From: Sulfurovum sp.
Lineage (GTDB): Bacteria > Campylobacterota > Campylobacteria > Campylobacterales > Sulfurovaceae
Length of the DNA: 64,000 bases
Assembly (NCBI GenBank): GCA_002733215.1
Contig: NVUY01000001.1
Location: 80,060 to 144,059 of the forward strand
Direction: 5' to 3'
The notes below the pieces were generated by a model. That model was not told the DNA's origin, searched no databases, and saw nothing but the letters and a program-made list of their open reading frames with translations. This document shows positions 24,051 to 33,654 of the stretch, in pieces. How positions within the stretch are numbered: position 1 is the stretch's first letter; each line of letters starts with the position of its first letter. Made by a program: the position numbers and the translations under genes.

Positions 24051-24685
24051 AATTGGCATTTAATTTGATCGTTTTCTCTCAGTGCTGTGGCAGAGTCAGT
24101 TTCATGCATGATCTTCCTGTTAAATCGGGAAGCAAGTTTTGTCAGTTTCTTGTCATGGGAGGCATCCGGCATTTCATCATGCCATACATGGTAGATCAAA
24201 GTATTGCGTATAAAGTACTCTCCGGGCTTCCTGCAGAGAAGCTGTAGAAGTAATGTCTCTTTTATGGTAAGTTTGACCTGTTCCTGTCTGTACTGCAGAC
24301 TCTCATTCATCGCATTCCAAAACAGTTCTTCTTTGAGTTGCATCATACCCTTTTCCTCTATGCGCTGTATAAACTTCAGCATGGTATTTTGTAAAAGCCT
24401 GGTGTTGACGGGCTTAAGAAGATATGCTTCAAGTTTAAGCGGTACAGCACGTAACAGTTTTTCGACTTCTGAGTGGGCGGTCAGCATGATGATGGGGATC
24501 TCTGCATCCTCTTTCCGTACAGCCCCGGCAACCTCCAGTCCATCCATCTTCGGCATAGTAACATCCAGAAGCAACACATCAGGTTTTTTCTCATAATACA
24601 GGTCTAATGCTTCCCTGCCGTCTTTTGCAGTATAGACTTCATCAAAATAATTTTTGAGCACAAAAGCATAATGAGACCACTGCAC
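24035..24685 (-). pseudogene. Response regulator lacking its N-terminus
   Basis: Up to 216 aa. The receiver domain keeps the phospho-acceptor block PDVLLLDVTMPKMDGLEV, the TAH and LLKPV motifs, and a C-terminal winged helix (LTIKETLLLQLLCRKPGEY, LTKLASRFNRKI). The first strand and the paired acidic residues that bind Mg are missing: the frame enters at HYAFVLKNYF, normally the first helix. The C-terminus ends in an atypical QIKCQFCKCI encoded by a palindromic operator. It overlaps the truncated sensor gene by 82 bp in another frame. A deletion that fused the two genes explains this best; it is probably inactive. Confidence 0.65.
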
Positions 24686-25935
24686 AATAATCCGGACTGT
24701 ATACTGTCAGACTCTATGAATTTTATATCAGGATACTTCTTGAAAATATCGGCTGTATACCCATAATCCTTTACCAAAGCTATCTTTTTTTCTTTGATAT
24801 GGTTTAGATCCTCTATATAGTGATGATCTTTTCTTGTCACTATCACAAGGGGGTTTTGAAGATAGGTATCAATAGGTTTATAATTTTCTCTCAACAGCAC
24901 ATCTGCTGCATCACCTGAGATAATATCAACTTGTTGTCTCTTTGAAAGTTCCAAAGTTTCCGGCCAGTTTTTTGTGATCAGTTTTTCGAACCTGACATTG
25001 AGTCTGTTTTCAATGATCTCAATATGTTCAGCGATGATGCCTATATATTTACCACTCTTGTCAAAAGCTTCAAAAGGCAGCCAGTTTGGATCACCTGTAT
25101 AGCTCACAGCATTCTCTTTCAAATACGCTTTTTCCTCTACTGATAAATCAATATCCACTCTTTCTGTATGCGTCAAAAACCACTTATTTTGAAGTTCCAA
25201 CAATTTATTTTTGCCTATGTGTTTTAAAGCTTTATTTATAATACTGACGGCTAAAGGAAACTTTTTATTGACTGCAAATACCAGATCAAGTGTAGCATCC
25301 AAAGGCACAGCCAGTTTAAGATATGGCGCACCCAATACACCACTTGTATACAAAAGTGAGCTTCTGGCGAACATTGCATCCGCTTCACCAATGACTACAC
25401 TGTGTATGACATCTTTCACATTATCGTATTCTAAAATAATTGAATTCTTAAATGCTCTTGCAGCTTTTTTATTGCTTACGATATGTTTGGCGATGGCTAT
25501 CTTCTTTCCATCCAGGTCTTGAAGTGTTTTTATAGAGTTATTATCGATATGTGTCATCACCATGATCGGTACAGAAGTATACACATTGGAAAAGTTAAGA
25601 TATTTACCTCTCTCTTTTGTAACTATGCTTGTACTGAGCCCATCGATGACACTCCTTTTTGCCTCATCTTGCATCTGTTTCCAATTTCCGACTTTTAAGC
25701 TAAACTTCATCCCTGTTAAATGATTGATCTCATGGAGAACATCAGCATCCAGTCCTACAACCTCTCCATCGTTGTCAACGATCACATAAGGGCCAAACTC
25801 ATCACTGGTACCCAAGACGATATTTGGATGATCCCCGATAAAAGCCAACTCCTCTTGCGTCAGATCAAGATCTACTGTTTTTGCCTGAACAAGTGCAAAG
25901 TATAACAATACGGTAATCAATAGTTTTTTATGCAT
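24604..25935 (-). pseudogene. Sensor with two periplasmic binding-protein domains, truncated
   Basis: 443 aa from ATG 25935 (GGAAG upstream). A signal peptide is followed by two SBP_bac_3-like domains: about 25-255 (TQEELAFIGDHPNIVLG, DNDGEVVGLDADVLHEI) and about 270-415 (LSVEEKAYLKENAVSYTGDPNWLPF). BvgS-type sensors carry such pairs before a membrane helix and a histidine kinase. Here the second domain stops at IESDSIQSG and runs out of frame into response-regulator sequence, so the membrane and kinase parts are lost. The remaining protein could at most be secreted. Confidence 0.65.
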
Positions 25936-26079
25936 TATGATCTTCCATGTTTTATTATGACATGGTTTTCTTACAAGCTCACTAAATAATTGAAGTCTAC
26001 GCATCAGGGAAATCGATGTACGACGCTATACACAACCCTAAGTACTTAATGGCAGCACTTAAAGCAATAAGCAGATAAA

Positions 26080-27009
26080 ATGAAGATAGAAAAATTAAAA
26101 ATACGCTCAACCCTGCTGGGCATGACAATGTCAGTCGCTATTTCGGTACTGGGACTTACATCGACAGCGTCGGCACAAATGAAAGATGTTGCCAAAGCAG
26201 ACCAATTACCGACTAAAAATGAAATGATAGTTGCTTACTATGGTCGTCCAGGGGTTAAATCTATGGGTGTACTTGGTCAACATAGCATTGAATCGCTCAT
26301 CCCCATCGTTAAAGCCAAAGTGGATGCATATAAAAAAGCAAGTGGAAATCAAAACATAGTCCCTGGCTTTGACATCATTTACGGTATGGCATCTGCTTCT
26401 CCGGGACGTGATAAAGATTATATCATTAATATTTCACACGATAAATTGATGACATACATCAATGCAGGGCAAAACATGGCTTTGTGGTCTTTATCGATAC
26501 GCAACTCGGGAAAATGACTCCCCTTGAAGCCATCAAACCGCTACTGAAGTATCTTAAGTATGACAATGTGCATTTAGCCATAGACCCGGAATTTGAAGTA
26601 CGCGGTTTGAATGTACGTCCAGGAAAGAAAATTGGTCACATATCGGGAAATCAGGTCAACCAAGTACAACAAGCAATGACAAGTTATATGAAAAAACACA
26701 ATATTATAGGAAAGAAGATGCTCCTCATACATATGTTCAGACATACCATGCTTTCAAATAAAAGTGACCTCAAAACCTATGATAATATCAATATGATATT
26801 TAATCTTGACGGACATGGATCACCAAAACTGAAAGTTGACATCTACAATGCTATCTACACACAGAAGAGCACATCAGATAGCTGTCGGATTTAAACTCTT
26901 TTTTCAGGAAGACAAACCACGTTTAATGACACCGAGAGAAGTACTGGGATTGGACTCTGTGCCTGGTGCCAAAATGAAAGAAATGCCTAAACTTATTAAT
27001 TATCAATAA
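26080..27009 (+). pseudogene. Secreted protein gene split by two frameshifts
   Basis: Three consecutive frames encode one protein. Frame A (26080-about 26474) has a signal peptide (SVAISVLGLTSTASA) and VAYYGRPGVKSMGVLGQHSI. One A is missing from the run at 26471-26474. Frame B continues HGFVVFIDTQLGKMTP, VHLAIDPEFEVRGLNVRPG, INMIFNLDGHGSPKLKVD to about 26864. Frame C gives AVGFKLFFQEDKPRLMTPREV and stops at 27009. Joined it is about 309 aa, like a family of uncharacterised secreted, glycosidase-like proteins with LAxDPEF. True decay and sequencing error are both possible. Confidence 0.7.
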
Positions 27010-27056
27010 TATAGATAGTCAACCCTGAGGGGAGCCTAATCTCCTCTCCCCCGTGC

Positions 27057-27794
27057 TTACTTGTATTTCGCAATATCTTTCGGCTCTTTGGCATTAAATT
27101 CATAATCAAGTATTTTCATCTTTGCAGAGTGCAATAAAACACGTTTTACCTGTGTACGGCTTCCGTACTGTTCATCACCTAAAACAGGATGTCCTATATG
27201 TGCAAGGTGTACACGTATCTGGTGGGTTCTTCCTGTGGTGATCTCTATATGTACTTTGGACTTTTTTCCCTGTAACTCTTCAGGTTTTACAATGGTATGT
27301 GCTTTTTTACCGCGTAGCGGATCTATAAGAGAAAATGCTTTCCCTTTTTTGATGGTAAAGATAGGTTCATCTATCTCCACTTTTTCATACAATACACCTT
27401 CTATCCATGCCACATAGTGTTTTTCTACCCTGCGTGCTTTAAACTCTTTGATGGCACGTTCTACAAAGGCTTCATTTTTCCCTAACAACAATACACCCGA
27501 GGTATCTCTGTCAAGTCTGTGCAGCAGCACTGCACCGTCTATGGCATCCTGGATCTCATAAGAGTCCACCTGTGCCGGTTTGTTAATGGCGATGATATCT
27601 TCATCCTGATAAAGTATCTCTATCTTTTCGGGATACTCTATACGGAAGATCGTATCAGTGTGTATCTCCGCTCTTGCTATCTTTACTTTTTTATCATCCA
27701 CAAAAACAATCCCTCTGTCTATGAGCTCTTTTGCTTTCTTATTTGAGATTCCCTGCTGTAGTGCCAGTACTTTATATGCTTTATCTGTAGCCAT
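27057..27794 (-). CDS. RluA-family pseudouridine synthase
   Basis: 245 aa. The N-terminal S4 RNA-binding domain (NKKAKELIDRGIVFVDDKKV) is followed by the RluA catalytic domain with HRLDRDTSGVLLL, in which the Asp of RLD is the catalytic nucleophile, then TGRTHQIRVHLAHIGHPVLGD. It isomerises uridine in rRNA or tRNA; the exact target cannot be read. It follows waaA on the same strand with a 56-bp gap. Confidence 0.92.
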   Translation of the reverse strand: MATDKAYKVLALQQGISNKKAKELIDRGIVFVDDKKVKIARAEIHTDTIFRIEYPEKIEILYQDEDIIAINKPAQVDSYEIQDAIDGAVLLHRLDRDTSGVLLLGKNEAFVERAIKEFKARRVEKHYVAWIEGVLYEKVEIDEPIFTIKKGKAFSLIDPLRGKKAHTIVKPEELQGKKSKVHIEITTGRTHQIRVHLAHIGHPVLGDEQYGSRTQVKRVLLHSAKMKILDYEFNAKEPKDIAKYK

Positions 27795-27850
27795 TTTTCA
27801 TTATTCCTTATATTATCTCTCAACGTATGCTTACGCTATCATTTTCTATA

Positions 27851-29020
27851 TTATAAAACATCTTTCAAACTCTTCACTATAGGTGAAATATCGGTACGAT
27901 GTTTGATCTTCGTTTCTTTCAGCAAGTCATACTGCAACAACCTTCTTGAAAGATTTGACGCTTCTACTACGGCTATGCCTTCTATGGCATCAAAAATATC
28001 TTTTTGATTAAAGTAATGCTTCCCGGAGATGATCTTGCATCCAAATTGCGCTGCCTCTGCTGCATTGTGTCCCCCTATGGGCTCAAACGCACCCCCCAAG
28101 ATGACAATGTCACTGATGGTATACATATTGACCAGTTCACCCAAAGTATCTACCAAAACCATATCACTCTCCAAAACTTCATTATGAGAGTAACGTTGCA
28201 TGGTATACTTCTTCTCGTTGGCAACATCTTCCATCATCCGAGCCACTTTGTCAAAACGTTCCGGATGACGAGGTACTAAAAGTAAAACCGCTTCAGGATG
28301 CTCTTTCTTCAATGCAGCAAAAGCCTGAAGGATAATTTCTTCTTCTCCCTCATGCGTACTTGCCCCACAGACAACCAAGCGTGATGGTTTCTGCAATGCT
28401 TTGGTAGCCTCAGGCAGTTTTGAAAGTTTAATATTCCCTGTTACCATGACATTTTTAGCCCCTAAAGACTCTAAACGTTCTTTGTCCAACACTGTTTGTG
28501 CATACACTTCATCTATCTGTTTAAAGATCTGTCTGTAAAGCCATCCTATCTTCTGATACTTGGGAAAAGAACGGTCAGACATACGGGCATTGATAAGCAG
28601 GGTCTTCGCACCTCTTCTTTTTGCCAATGCGAAAAGCAGATACCAAAATTCAGCCTCCATTACCACCAATACTTTTTGTGGCTTTAACCAGGGAAAAAGC
28701 AAAGGTTCAAAAGGAAGATACCTACTCTCTTTCGTATAGGCATTGATGGCATCAAATCCTGTATGTGTTGTACTGCTCATACGTAATGTCTCTTGAGGTA
28801 ATAGATCTACCAAAGGTTTGATGGCTTTTGCTTCTCCAAAACTACAAGAGTGAAACCAGATACCATACGGTTTTAAAGATCTGTTTTTCCATAAGAAAAA
28901 ACGTGCAGGTATAGACTCTCTATATTTTTTTTTAAATGAAAAAAGGATTAAAAAAGGAAAGGCTATCAGATAAATGATAAAAGAACACAAAGTGTATAAA
29001 GAGAAAAACAAATAATTCAC
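27851..29020 (-). CDS. waaA: 3-deoxy-D-manno-octulosonic acid transferase (KDO transferase)
   Basis: 389 aa. WaaA transfers KDO from CMP-KDO to lipid A precursors at the inner membrane. An N-terminal hydrophobic anchor is followed by the GT30 motif IWFHSCSFGEAKAIKPLV and the C-terminal GT-B donor motif VILGGAFEPIGGHNAAEAAQFG. The start is GTG 29020 with GGAG 5 nt upstream. A palindromic GTAGGG repeat lies 16 bp ahead, separating it from the zinc-ribbon gene. LPS with a KDO core is implied. Confidence 0.93.
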   Translation of the reverse strand: MNYLFFSLYTLCSFIIYLIAFPFLILFSFKKKYRESIPARFFLWKNRSLKPYGIWFHSCSFGEAKAIKPLVDLLPQETLRMSSTTHTGFDAINAYTKESRYLPFEPLLFPWLKPQKVLVVMEAEFWYLLFALAKRRGAKTLLINARMSDRSFPKYQKIGWLYRQIFKQIDEVYAQTVLDKERLESLGAKNVMVTGNIKLSKLPEATKALQKPSRLVVCGASTHEGEEEIILQAFAALKKEHPEAVLLLVPRHPERFDKVARMMEDVANEKKYTMQRYSHNEVLESDMVLVDTLGELVNMYTISDIVILGGAFEPIGGHNAAEAAQFGCKIISGKHYFNQKDIFDAIEGIAVVEASNLSRRLLQYDLLKETKIKHRTDISPIVKSLKDVL

Positions 29021-29035
29021 TTTGACTCCATTCGC

Positions 29036-29059
29036 GTAGGGTCGGTGTACCGACCCTAC
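29036..29059. repeat. GTAGG palindromic repeat, perfect copy
   Basis: GTAGGGTCGGT-GT-ACCGACCCTAC, a perfect 11-bp dyad between the zinc-ribbon gene and waaA. It shares its arms with the larger element at 52509-52565. Confidence 0.75.
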
Positions 29060-29064
29060 AAAAC

Positions 29065-29784
29065 TTATGCTTCTGCCGTGACAGGTTCGATGTATAAGAT
29101 ACGTCCACAGTGAGGACAGTTACAGATCTCATCGGCTTTAATGACTTCTGAGTATGTTTTATCATTCAGTTTCATATAACAACCGTAACATGCCTGTTTT
29201 TTAACAGGAACAACAGCTGAATTACCAGCCCAGATGCGGATCTTTTCATAAAATGCAAGCACTTTTTGTTCGATATTTCTGCTAAGTTCTTCTCTTTTTA
29301 CAAAAAGTGCACCTTTACTTTTTTCGATCCCTGCTTTTTCTGCTGAAACTTCTTTATTGATTGCATTAAAATCTACTGTAAGTGTACTTACTTTTTCACT
29401 TGCTTCTTCAAGAAGAGATGTTTTTGTTTCATTGATACCTTGAAGTCTTTCTATCTCTTCATTTGCAAAAGTCATTTTCTCTTTGGCGATATCTTCTTCC
29501 AAAGAGAGTGCTTTCATCTCTTTTTCTGTCGTGATATCTTTAAACTTTTTGGCATTTGAAGTCAATTGCTCATTCAGTAGAGTCAATTGCTCTTCAAAAG
29601 TCTTTACTTTTGCATCATTATCAGTAATAGCTGCATTCAACGTATCAAGTTCACCCTGTGCTGCATTGATCTTCTTTTCTACTTTTGCCAGTTTTTTATC
29701 TGCTGCTTCCAGTTGTGGTGTATAACTGTCAATAGCTTGGTCATTTTTTGAAAGCTCGATGAGCTCATTTAAGTGTTTGTTCAA
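29065..29784 (-). CDS. Coiled-coil protein with C4 zinc ribbon
   Basis: 239 aa. Residues about 1-180 are a long antiparallel coiled coil (many KLAKVEKKINAAQGELDTL-like heptads). The C-terminus is a four-Cys zinc ribbon: CYGCYMKLND and CNCPHCGRIL. This family is conserved in Campylobacterota and Helicobacter, where its fold is known and a nucleic-acid-binding role has been suggested. It sits between Nif3 and waaA, a usual neighbourhood for the group. Confidence 0.85.
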   Translation of the reverse strand: MNKHLNELIELSKNDQAIDSYTPQLEAADKKLAKVEKKINAAQGELDTLNAAITDNDAKVKTFEEQLTLLNEQLTSNAKKFKDITTEKEMKALSLEEDIAKEKMTFANEEIERLQGINETKTSLLEEASEKVSTLTVDFNAINKEVSAEKAGIEKSKGALFVKREELSRNIEQKVLAFYEKIRIWAGNSAVVPVKKQACYGCYMKLNDKTYSEVIKADEICNCPHCGRILYIEPVTAEA

Positions 29785-29860
29785 TCTCTGTCCTTTTGGA
29801 GTTTAAGCGTGTTCCCATAGTACACTCTATCGTGTTTCTACAAGACTTTATGAACCTATT

Positions 29861-30589
29861 TTAGTACGTTTCAGTATGAAATGGGTTTTTAGAATTCGCA
29901 ATTATAGCTAAAATAGGTAAAACTTTCAATTCACTCAGTATGATCTCTGCGAAAAACTTCTCAGATTCATAGTGTCCAATGTCCACCATCATCAAATTTT
30001 CACTCATCGCTTTCATTGCATCATGGTACTTGATATCACCTGTTAAAAAACAATCCGCTTCCACCTCATCCATCAGTGACGCTCCTGCACCTGTTGTTAA
30101 AGCTATGGAAGTGATGATCTCTTTTTTGCCTACTACTTTTAGTGTAGGTAGATTTAATTTTTCTTTTATAAGATTCAAAAGTTCTTTATATTTCCACTCA
30201 CCTTTGGCTGTACAAATAAAAGGATCTTGTGACTCAAGTTTAAAACCTAAAACTTTTTCAAACACATATTGATTCAGATGTGTTTGATCAAAGTTTGTAT
30301 GAAGTGCTACAAGTGACTGTTTTTTGAGTATCATTTTTTCTATCAGGTTTGAAGGGTATTTCGCAAAATCAAGCTGTGTGAGTTTTCCAAAAATAAGCGG
30401 ATGATGTACAATAAAAAGCGTTCCCTCTTCTGCTTCAAAGATCATCTCTTCATCCACATCCAAAGAGACTACGATCTGTGATACTTCACGTCTCATGTCA
30501 CCCACGATCAATCCGGAATTATCCCACTTTTCCTGTAATTCAAAAGGACTGACTTGATCTAAATGATTATAAACTTCTTGTAATTTCAT
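29861..30589 (-). CDS. Nif3-like dinuclear metal centre protein
   Basis: 242 aa, NIF3/YbgI family, which forms hexameric toroids with two metals per subunit. Visible motifs: FELQEKWDNSGLIVGD at the N-terminus, FIVHHPLIFG (metal-binding His), LVALHTNFDQT, then LTTGAGASLMDE, FLTGDIKYHDA and MVDIGHYESE in the C-terminal half. It has been proposed to act in metal insertion or as GTP cyclohydrolase-like, but the role is open. It is 10 bp downstream of purE. Confidence 0.9.
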   Translation of the reverse strand: MKLQEVYNHLDQVSPFELQEKWDNSGLIVGDMRREVSQIVVSLDVDEEMIFEAEEGTLFIVHHPLIFGKLTQLDFAKYPSNLIEKMILKKQSLVALHTNFDQTHLNQYVFEKVLGFKLESQDPFICTAKGEWKYKELLNLIKEKLNLPTLKVVGKKEIITSIALTTGAGASLMDEVEADCFLTGDIKYHDAMKAMSENLMMVDIGHYESEKFFAEIILSELKVLPILAIIANSKNPFHTETY

Positions 30590-30599
30590 ACTGATACGC

Positions 30600-31091
30600 T
30601 TACTTTTTAACCCGTGCTGACTTTTCCATCACTTGTGTATTGAGATTTTCTTTATAGGCGATGATCTCTTCACGTGTTTTTCCATCACCTACCGAAACAA
30701 TTTGTGCCGCCAAAATACCTGCATTTTTAGCACCATTAAGTGCCACAGTAGCCACAGGTACGCCCCCTGGCATTTGAAGTATGGAAAGTATGGAGTCCCA
30801 ACCATCTATAGAGTTACTTGACTTGATAGGTACTCCGATGATAGGTAATGGAGACATGGAAGCCACCATACCAGGTAAATGTGCCGCACCACCAGCTCCA
30901 GCGATGATGACTTGGATACCTCTTTTGTGGGCATTTTTTGAAAACTCAAAAAGTTTTTCCGGTGTTCTGTGTGCTGAGACAACATCAAGCTCATAACTAA
31001 CCCCAAACTGTTCCAACATATCTGCTGCTGCTTGCATCACTGGAAGGTCAGAGTCTGAACCCATCACAATACTTACTACTACTTTTGACAT
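30600..31091 (-). CDS. purE: N5-carboxyaminoimidazole ribonucleotide mutase PurE
   Basis: 163 aa. PurE moves the carboxyl group of N5-CAIR to give CAIR in purine synthesis. Class I motifs are intact: VMGSDSDLPVM, VSAHRTPEKL, IAGAGGAAHLPGMVAS and GWDSILSILQMPGGVPVATVAL. It overlaps purK by 13 bp, the classical PurK-PurE pair. A second PurE paralogue lies at 33160-33654. Confidence 0.93.
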   Translation of the reverse strand: MSKVVVSIVMGSDSDLPVMQAAADMLEQFGVSYELDVVSAHRTPEKLFEFSKNAHKRGIQVIIAGAGGAAHLPGMVASMSPLPIIGVPIKSSNSIDGWDSILSILQMPGGVPVATVALNGAKNAGILAAQIVSVGDGKTREEIIAYKENLNTQVMEKSARVKK

Positions 31092-32239
31092 GATTTTACC
31101 TTTAGTATACTTTTTATTATCTCTGCTTTTTTAAACGCTTCCTCTAAGGTCTCAGACAGCACTGTTACATGTCCCATCTTTCTAGAAGGTCTTGTCTGTT
31201 GCTTTCCGTAAAGATGTACTTTGACACCCTCTATAGTCAAAGCTTCACTAAGCCCTTCATAGTGCACTGCTCCCTCATGCCCTGCTTCACCTAAAAGGTT
31301 CAGCATCACCGATGGCATAATGAGCTGTGTACTACCAAGCGGAAGTCCAAGTATGGCACGAAGCATCTGTTCGAGTTGAGAGGTCATCACCGACTCGATG
31401 GTATGATGTCCACTGTTGTGTGGTCTTGGGGCTACTTCATTGACCAGAATCTCACCATGGGTGTCTATGAAAAATTCTACTGCCAAAAGTCCAACCATCT
31501 CAAGTTTTTCAATGACCTTTATTGCCAAATTTTCAGCTATATGCACATCTTCTTGGCTTATGTTTGCAGGACAAAACAGATCTTCCACTAAATTAGTTTG
31601 TGCATCAAAGGTCATTTCCACAGCAGGAAAACAACGCACTTCACCCAAATCATTTCTTGCTACGATGATTGCAATTTCTTTTTCTATCTCTATCTTTTTC
31701 TCAAGCAGTGAAGGCCCCTCAAGCAGGGTCTCTTCAGCAGAGTGTATGACTGCGACACCATGACCGTCATAGCCGCCTGTTCTCAATTTTTGAACAAAAG
31801 GGTAACTTACATCTTTTTCTTTTATGGCGTTATGAATCTCATCACTACTTTCATAACAGCTAAAAGGTGATGTTGGGATATTGTGCTTAAGATAAAACTC
31901 TTTTTGCAAACCTTTGTCTTGTATAAGTGCAAGTACCTCAGGGTCAGGTACTACCTTGTAACCATCAACTTTAAGTTTTATTAGTGCCTCTATATTGATA
32001 TTTTCCATCTCATAGGTTAAAATATCTACCTCTTTACCAAAGGCATACACCGTATCAAAATCAAGAAAGTCACCTTGCACATGTACCGTTGCTATGCGTT
32101 TCGCTGGACAATCCGGGTCAGGGTCAAGTACATAAGTAGCAACCGCCCACTTACTTGCCTCCTGAATGAGCATTTTACCTAACTGCCCTCCTGAGATGAT
32201 ACCTAGCTTTAAACTTGAAGTGGATAATTTTTCTATCAA
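31079..32239 (-). CDS. purK: N5-carboxyaminoimidazole ribonucleotide synthase PurK
   Basis: 386 aa, ATP-grasp enzyme that makes N5-CAIR from AIR, ATP and bicarbonate. Motifs: LGIISGGQLGKMLIQEA at the N-terminus, PFVQKLRTGGYDGHGV in the ATP-grasp region and EVAPRPHNSGHHTIES at the substrate site. It starts 3 bp after glyQ ends and overlaps purE, so glyQ-purK-purE form one transcription unit. Confidence 0.95.
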   Translation of the reverse strand: MIEKLSTSSLKLGIISGGQLGKMLIQEASKWAVATYVLDPDPDCPAKRIATVHVQGDFLDFDTVYAFGKEVDILTYEMENINIEALIKLKVDGYKVVPDPEVLALIQDKGLQKEFYLKHNIPTSPFSCYESSDEIHNAIKEKDVSYPFVQKLRTGGYDGHGVAVIHSAEETLLEGPSLLEKKIEIEKEIAIIVARNDLGEVRCFPAVEMTFDAQTNLVEDLFCPANISQEDVHIAENLAIKVIEKLEMVGLLAVEFFIDTHGEILVNEVAPRPHNSGHHTIESVMTSQLEQMLRAILGLPLGSTQLIMPSVMLNLLGEAGHEGAVHYEGLSEALTIEGVKVHLYGKQQTRPSRKMGHVTVLSETLEEAFKKAEIIKSILKVKSCQK

Positions 32240-32242
32240 GAC

Positions 32243-33136
32243 CTAACCTCTTACTCTTTTGTTACGCTCTTCTTCTTGTGCTTTATACAGCTTCGCACAC
32301 CCTATGGAAAGTTCTCTGATCTTCAGTATATAATTTTGTCTCTGAGCCTGAGAAATAGCCTTTCTCGCATCAAGCACATTAAACGCATGAGAAGCCACCA
32401 TACACTGGTCATACGCTGGAAGTGGTAATCCTGCTTCCAAACAGACTTTACATTCATTGGAAGCATCTTCAAAATGTTGGAACAAGTTCTCTACATTGGC
32501 TACTTCAAAATGGTACTTTGAAAACTCATACTCTGTCTCTTTATGTACATCACCATAAGTAGTAACCTCATCACCGTGTGTATTCCAGACAAGATCATAA
32601 ACTGACTCTACACCCTGCAGATACATAGCCAAACGCTCAGTACCATACGTGATCTCAACAGCCACAGGATCGCAGGCGATGCCTCCTACCTGCTGAAAGT
32701 ACGTAAATTGTGTCACTTCCATACCATCAAGCCATACTTCCCAGCCAAGACCCCAGGCACCCAACGTCGGTGACTCCCAGTTGTCTTCGACAAAACGGAT
32801 GTCATGTTGCGTCAGATCAAGTCCTAAATACTCTAAAGATTTAAGGTAAAGCTCTTGAATATTGTCAGGACTCGGCTTAATAAGTGCCTGAAACTGATAA
32901 TAGGCTCCCAATCTGTTTGGGTTCTCACCATAACGTCCGTCAGTAGGACGGCGTGACGGTGCTACAAAGGCTGCAGACCAGGGTTTAGAATCTAAACTTC
33001 TAAGCAGTGTTGCAGGATGAAATGTCCCTGCCCCTGAAGGTATATCATAAGGCTGTACAATGTTACAACCCTGCTCTGCCCAATATTGTTGGAGTTTTAG
33101 TAGCATATCACTAAAGGTAATTGCATTTTTATTCAT
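32243..33136 (-). CDS. glyQ: Glycyl-tRNA synthetase alpha subunit
   Basis: 297 aa, the catalytic class II alpha subunit of the bacterial alpha2beta2 GlyRS. Motifs include [39 protein letters not shown] and [19 protein letters not shown]. The beta subunit gene (glyS) is not in the window, so the two are encoded apart. It lies between the second purE and purK on the same strand. Confidence 0.97.
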   Translation of the reverse strand: MNKNAITFSDMLLKLQQYWAEQGCNIVQPYDIPSGAGTFHPATLLRSLDSKPWSAAFVAPSRRPTDGRYGENPNRLGAYYQFQALIKPSPDNIQELYLKSLEYLGLDLTQHDIRFVEDNWESPTLGAWGLGWEVWLDGMEVTQFTYFQQVGGIACDPVAVEITYGTERLAMYLQGVESVYDLVWNTHGDEVTTYGDVHKETEYEFSKYHFEVANVENLFQHFEDASNECKVCLEAGLPLPAYDQCMVASHAFNVLDARKAISQAQRQNYILKIRELSIGCAKLYKAQEEERNKRVRG

Positions 33137-33159
33137 CTGTTTTATCTCTTATTTGTTTA

Positions 33160-33654
33160 TTAAAGTATCGTTTCAATCTCAGCAGAATCAAGCTCTACTT
33201 TTTTCGCTTTGGAAATTCTGTCTTCTTGAAGTTTTACTCTGAGTTCATCATCTTGAAGTGCCATGATTTGGATAGCCAAATACGCAGCATTGACTGCTCC
33301 GGCTTTACCGATGGCCAGTGTCCCTACAGGCATACCCTCTGACATCATCACTGTACTTAAAAGTGCATCTTCCCCATTAAGTGAGCCCGACTCCATAGGT
33401 ACACCAAGTATAGGTTTGGTCGTATGTGCTGCGAAGGTACCTGCCAGATGTGCTGCCATACCTGCTGCGGCTATGAATACCTGTGCACCTTTTGCTTCCG
33501 CTTCTTTGATGTAGTTTTTAGTTCGCTCAGGACTTCTATGTGCAGAAGAGACAATAAGCTCATACTGCACGCCAAATTTCTTAAGTGTTTCTGCACACTC
33601 CTGCATAATAGTGTAATCACTTTTAGAGGCTATGACAATAGATATAAATTTCAT
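33160..33654 (-). CDS. Second PurE paralogue
   Basis: 164 aa, clearly PurE fold ([55 protein letters not shown]), but the first loop reads IASKSD rather than MGSxSD and the product differs widely from the PurE at 30600. It overlaps the U32 gene upstream by ATGA and precedes glyQ. Either it is the ancestral Campylobacterota PurE working without PurK, or it acts on a related substrate. The exact reaction is inferred. Confidence 0.8.
   Translation of the reverse strand: MKFISIVIASKSDYTIMQECAETLKKFGVQYELIVSSAHRSPERTKNYIKEAEAKGAQVFIAAAGMAAHLAGTFAAHTTKPILGVPMESGSLNGEDALLSTVMMSEGMPVGTLAIGKAGAVNAAYLAIQIMALQDDELRVKLQEDRISKAKKVELDSAEIETIL

Noticed and set aside
24035-24685. Functional response regulator
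   Set aside because: The first strand and the acidic Mg-binding residues are absent and it begins inside the first helix.
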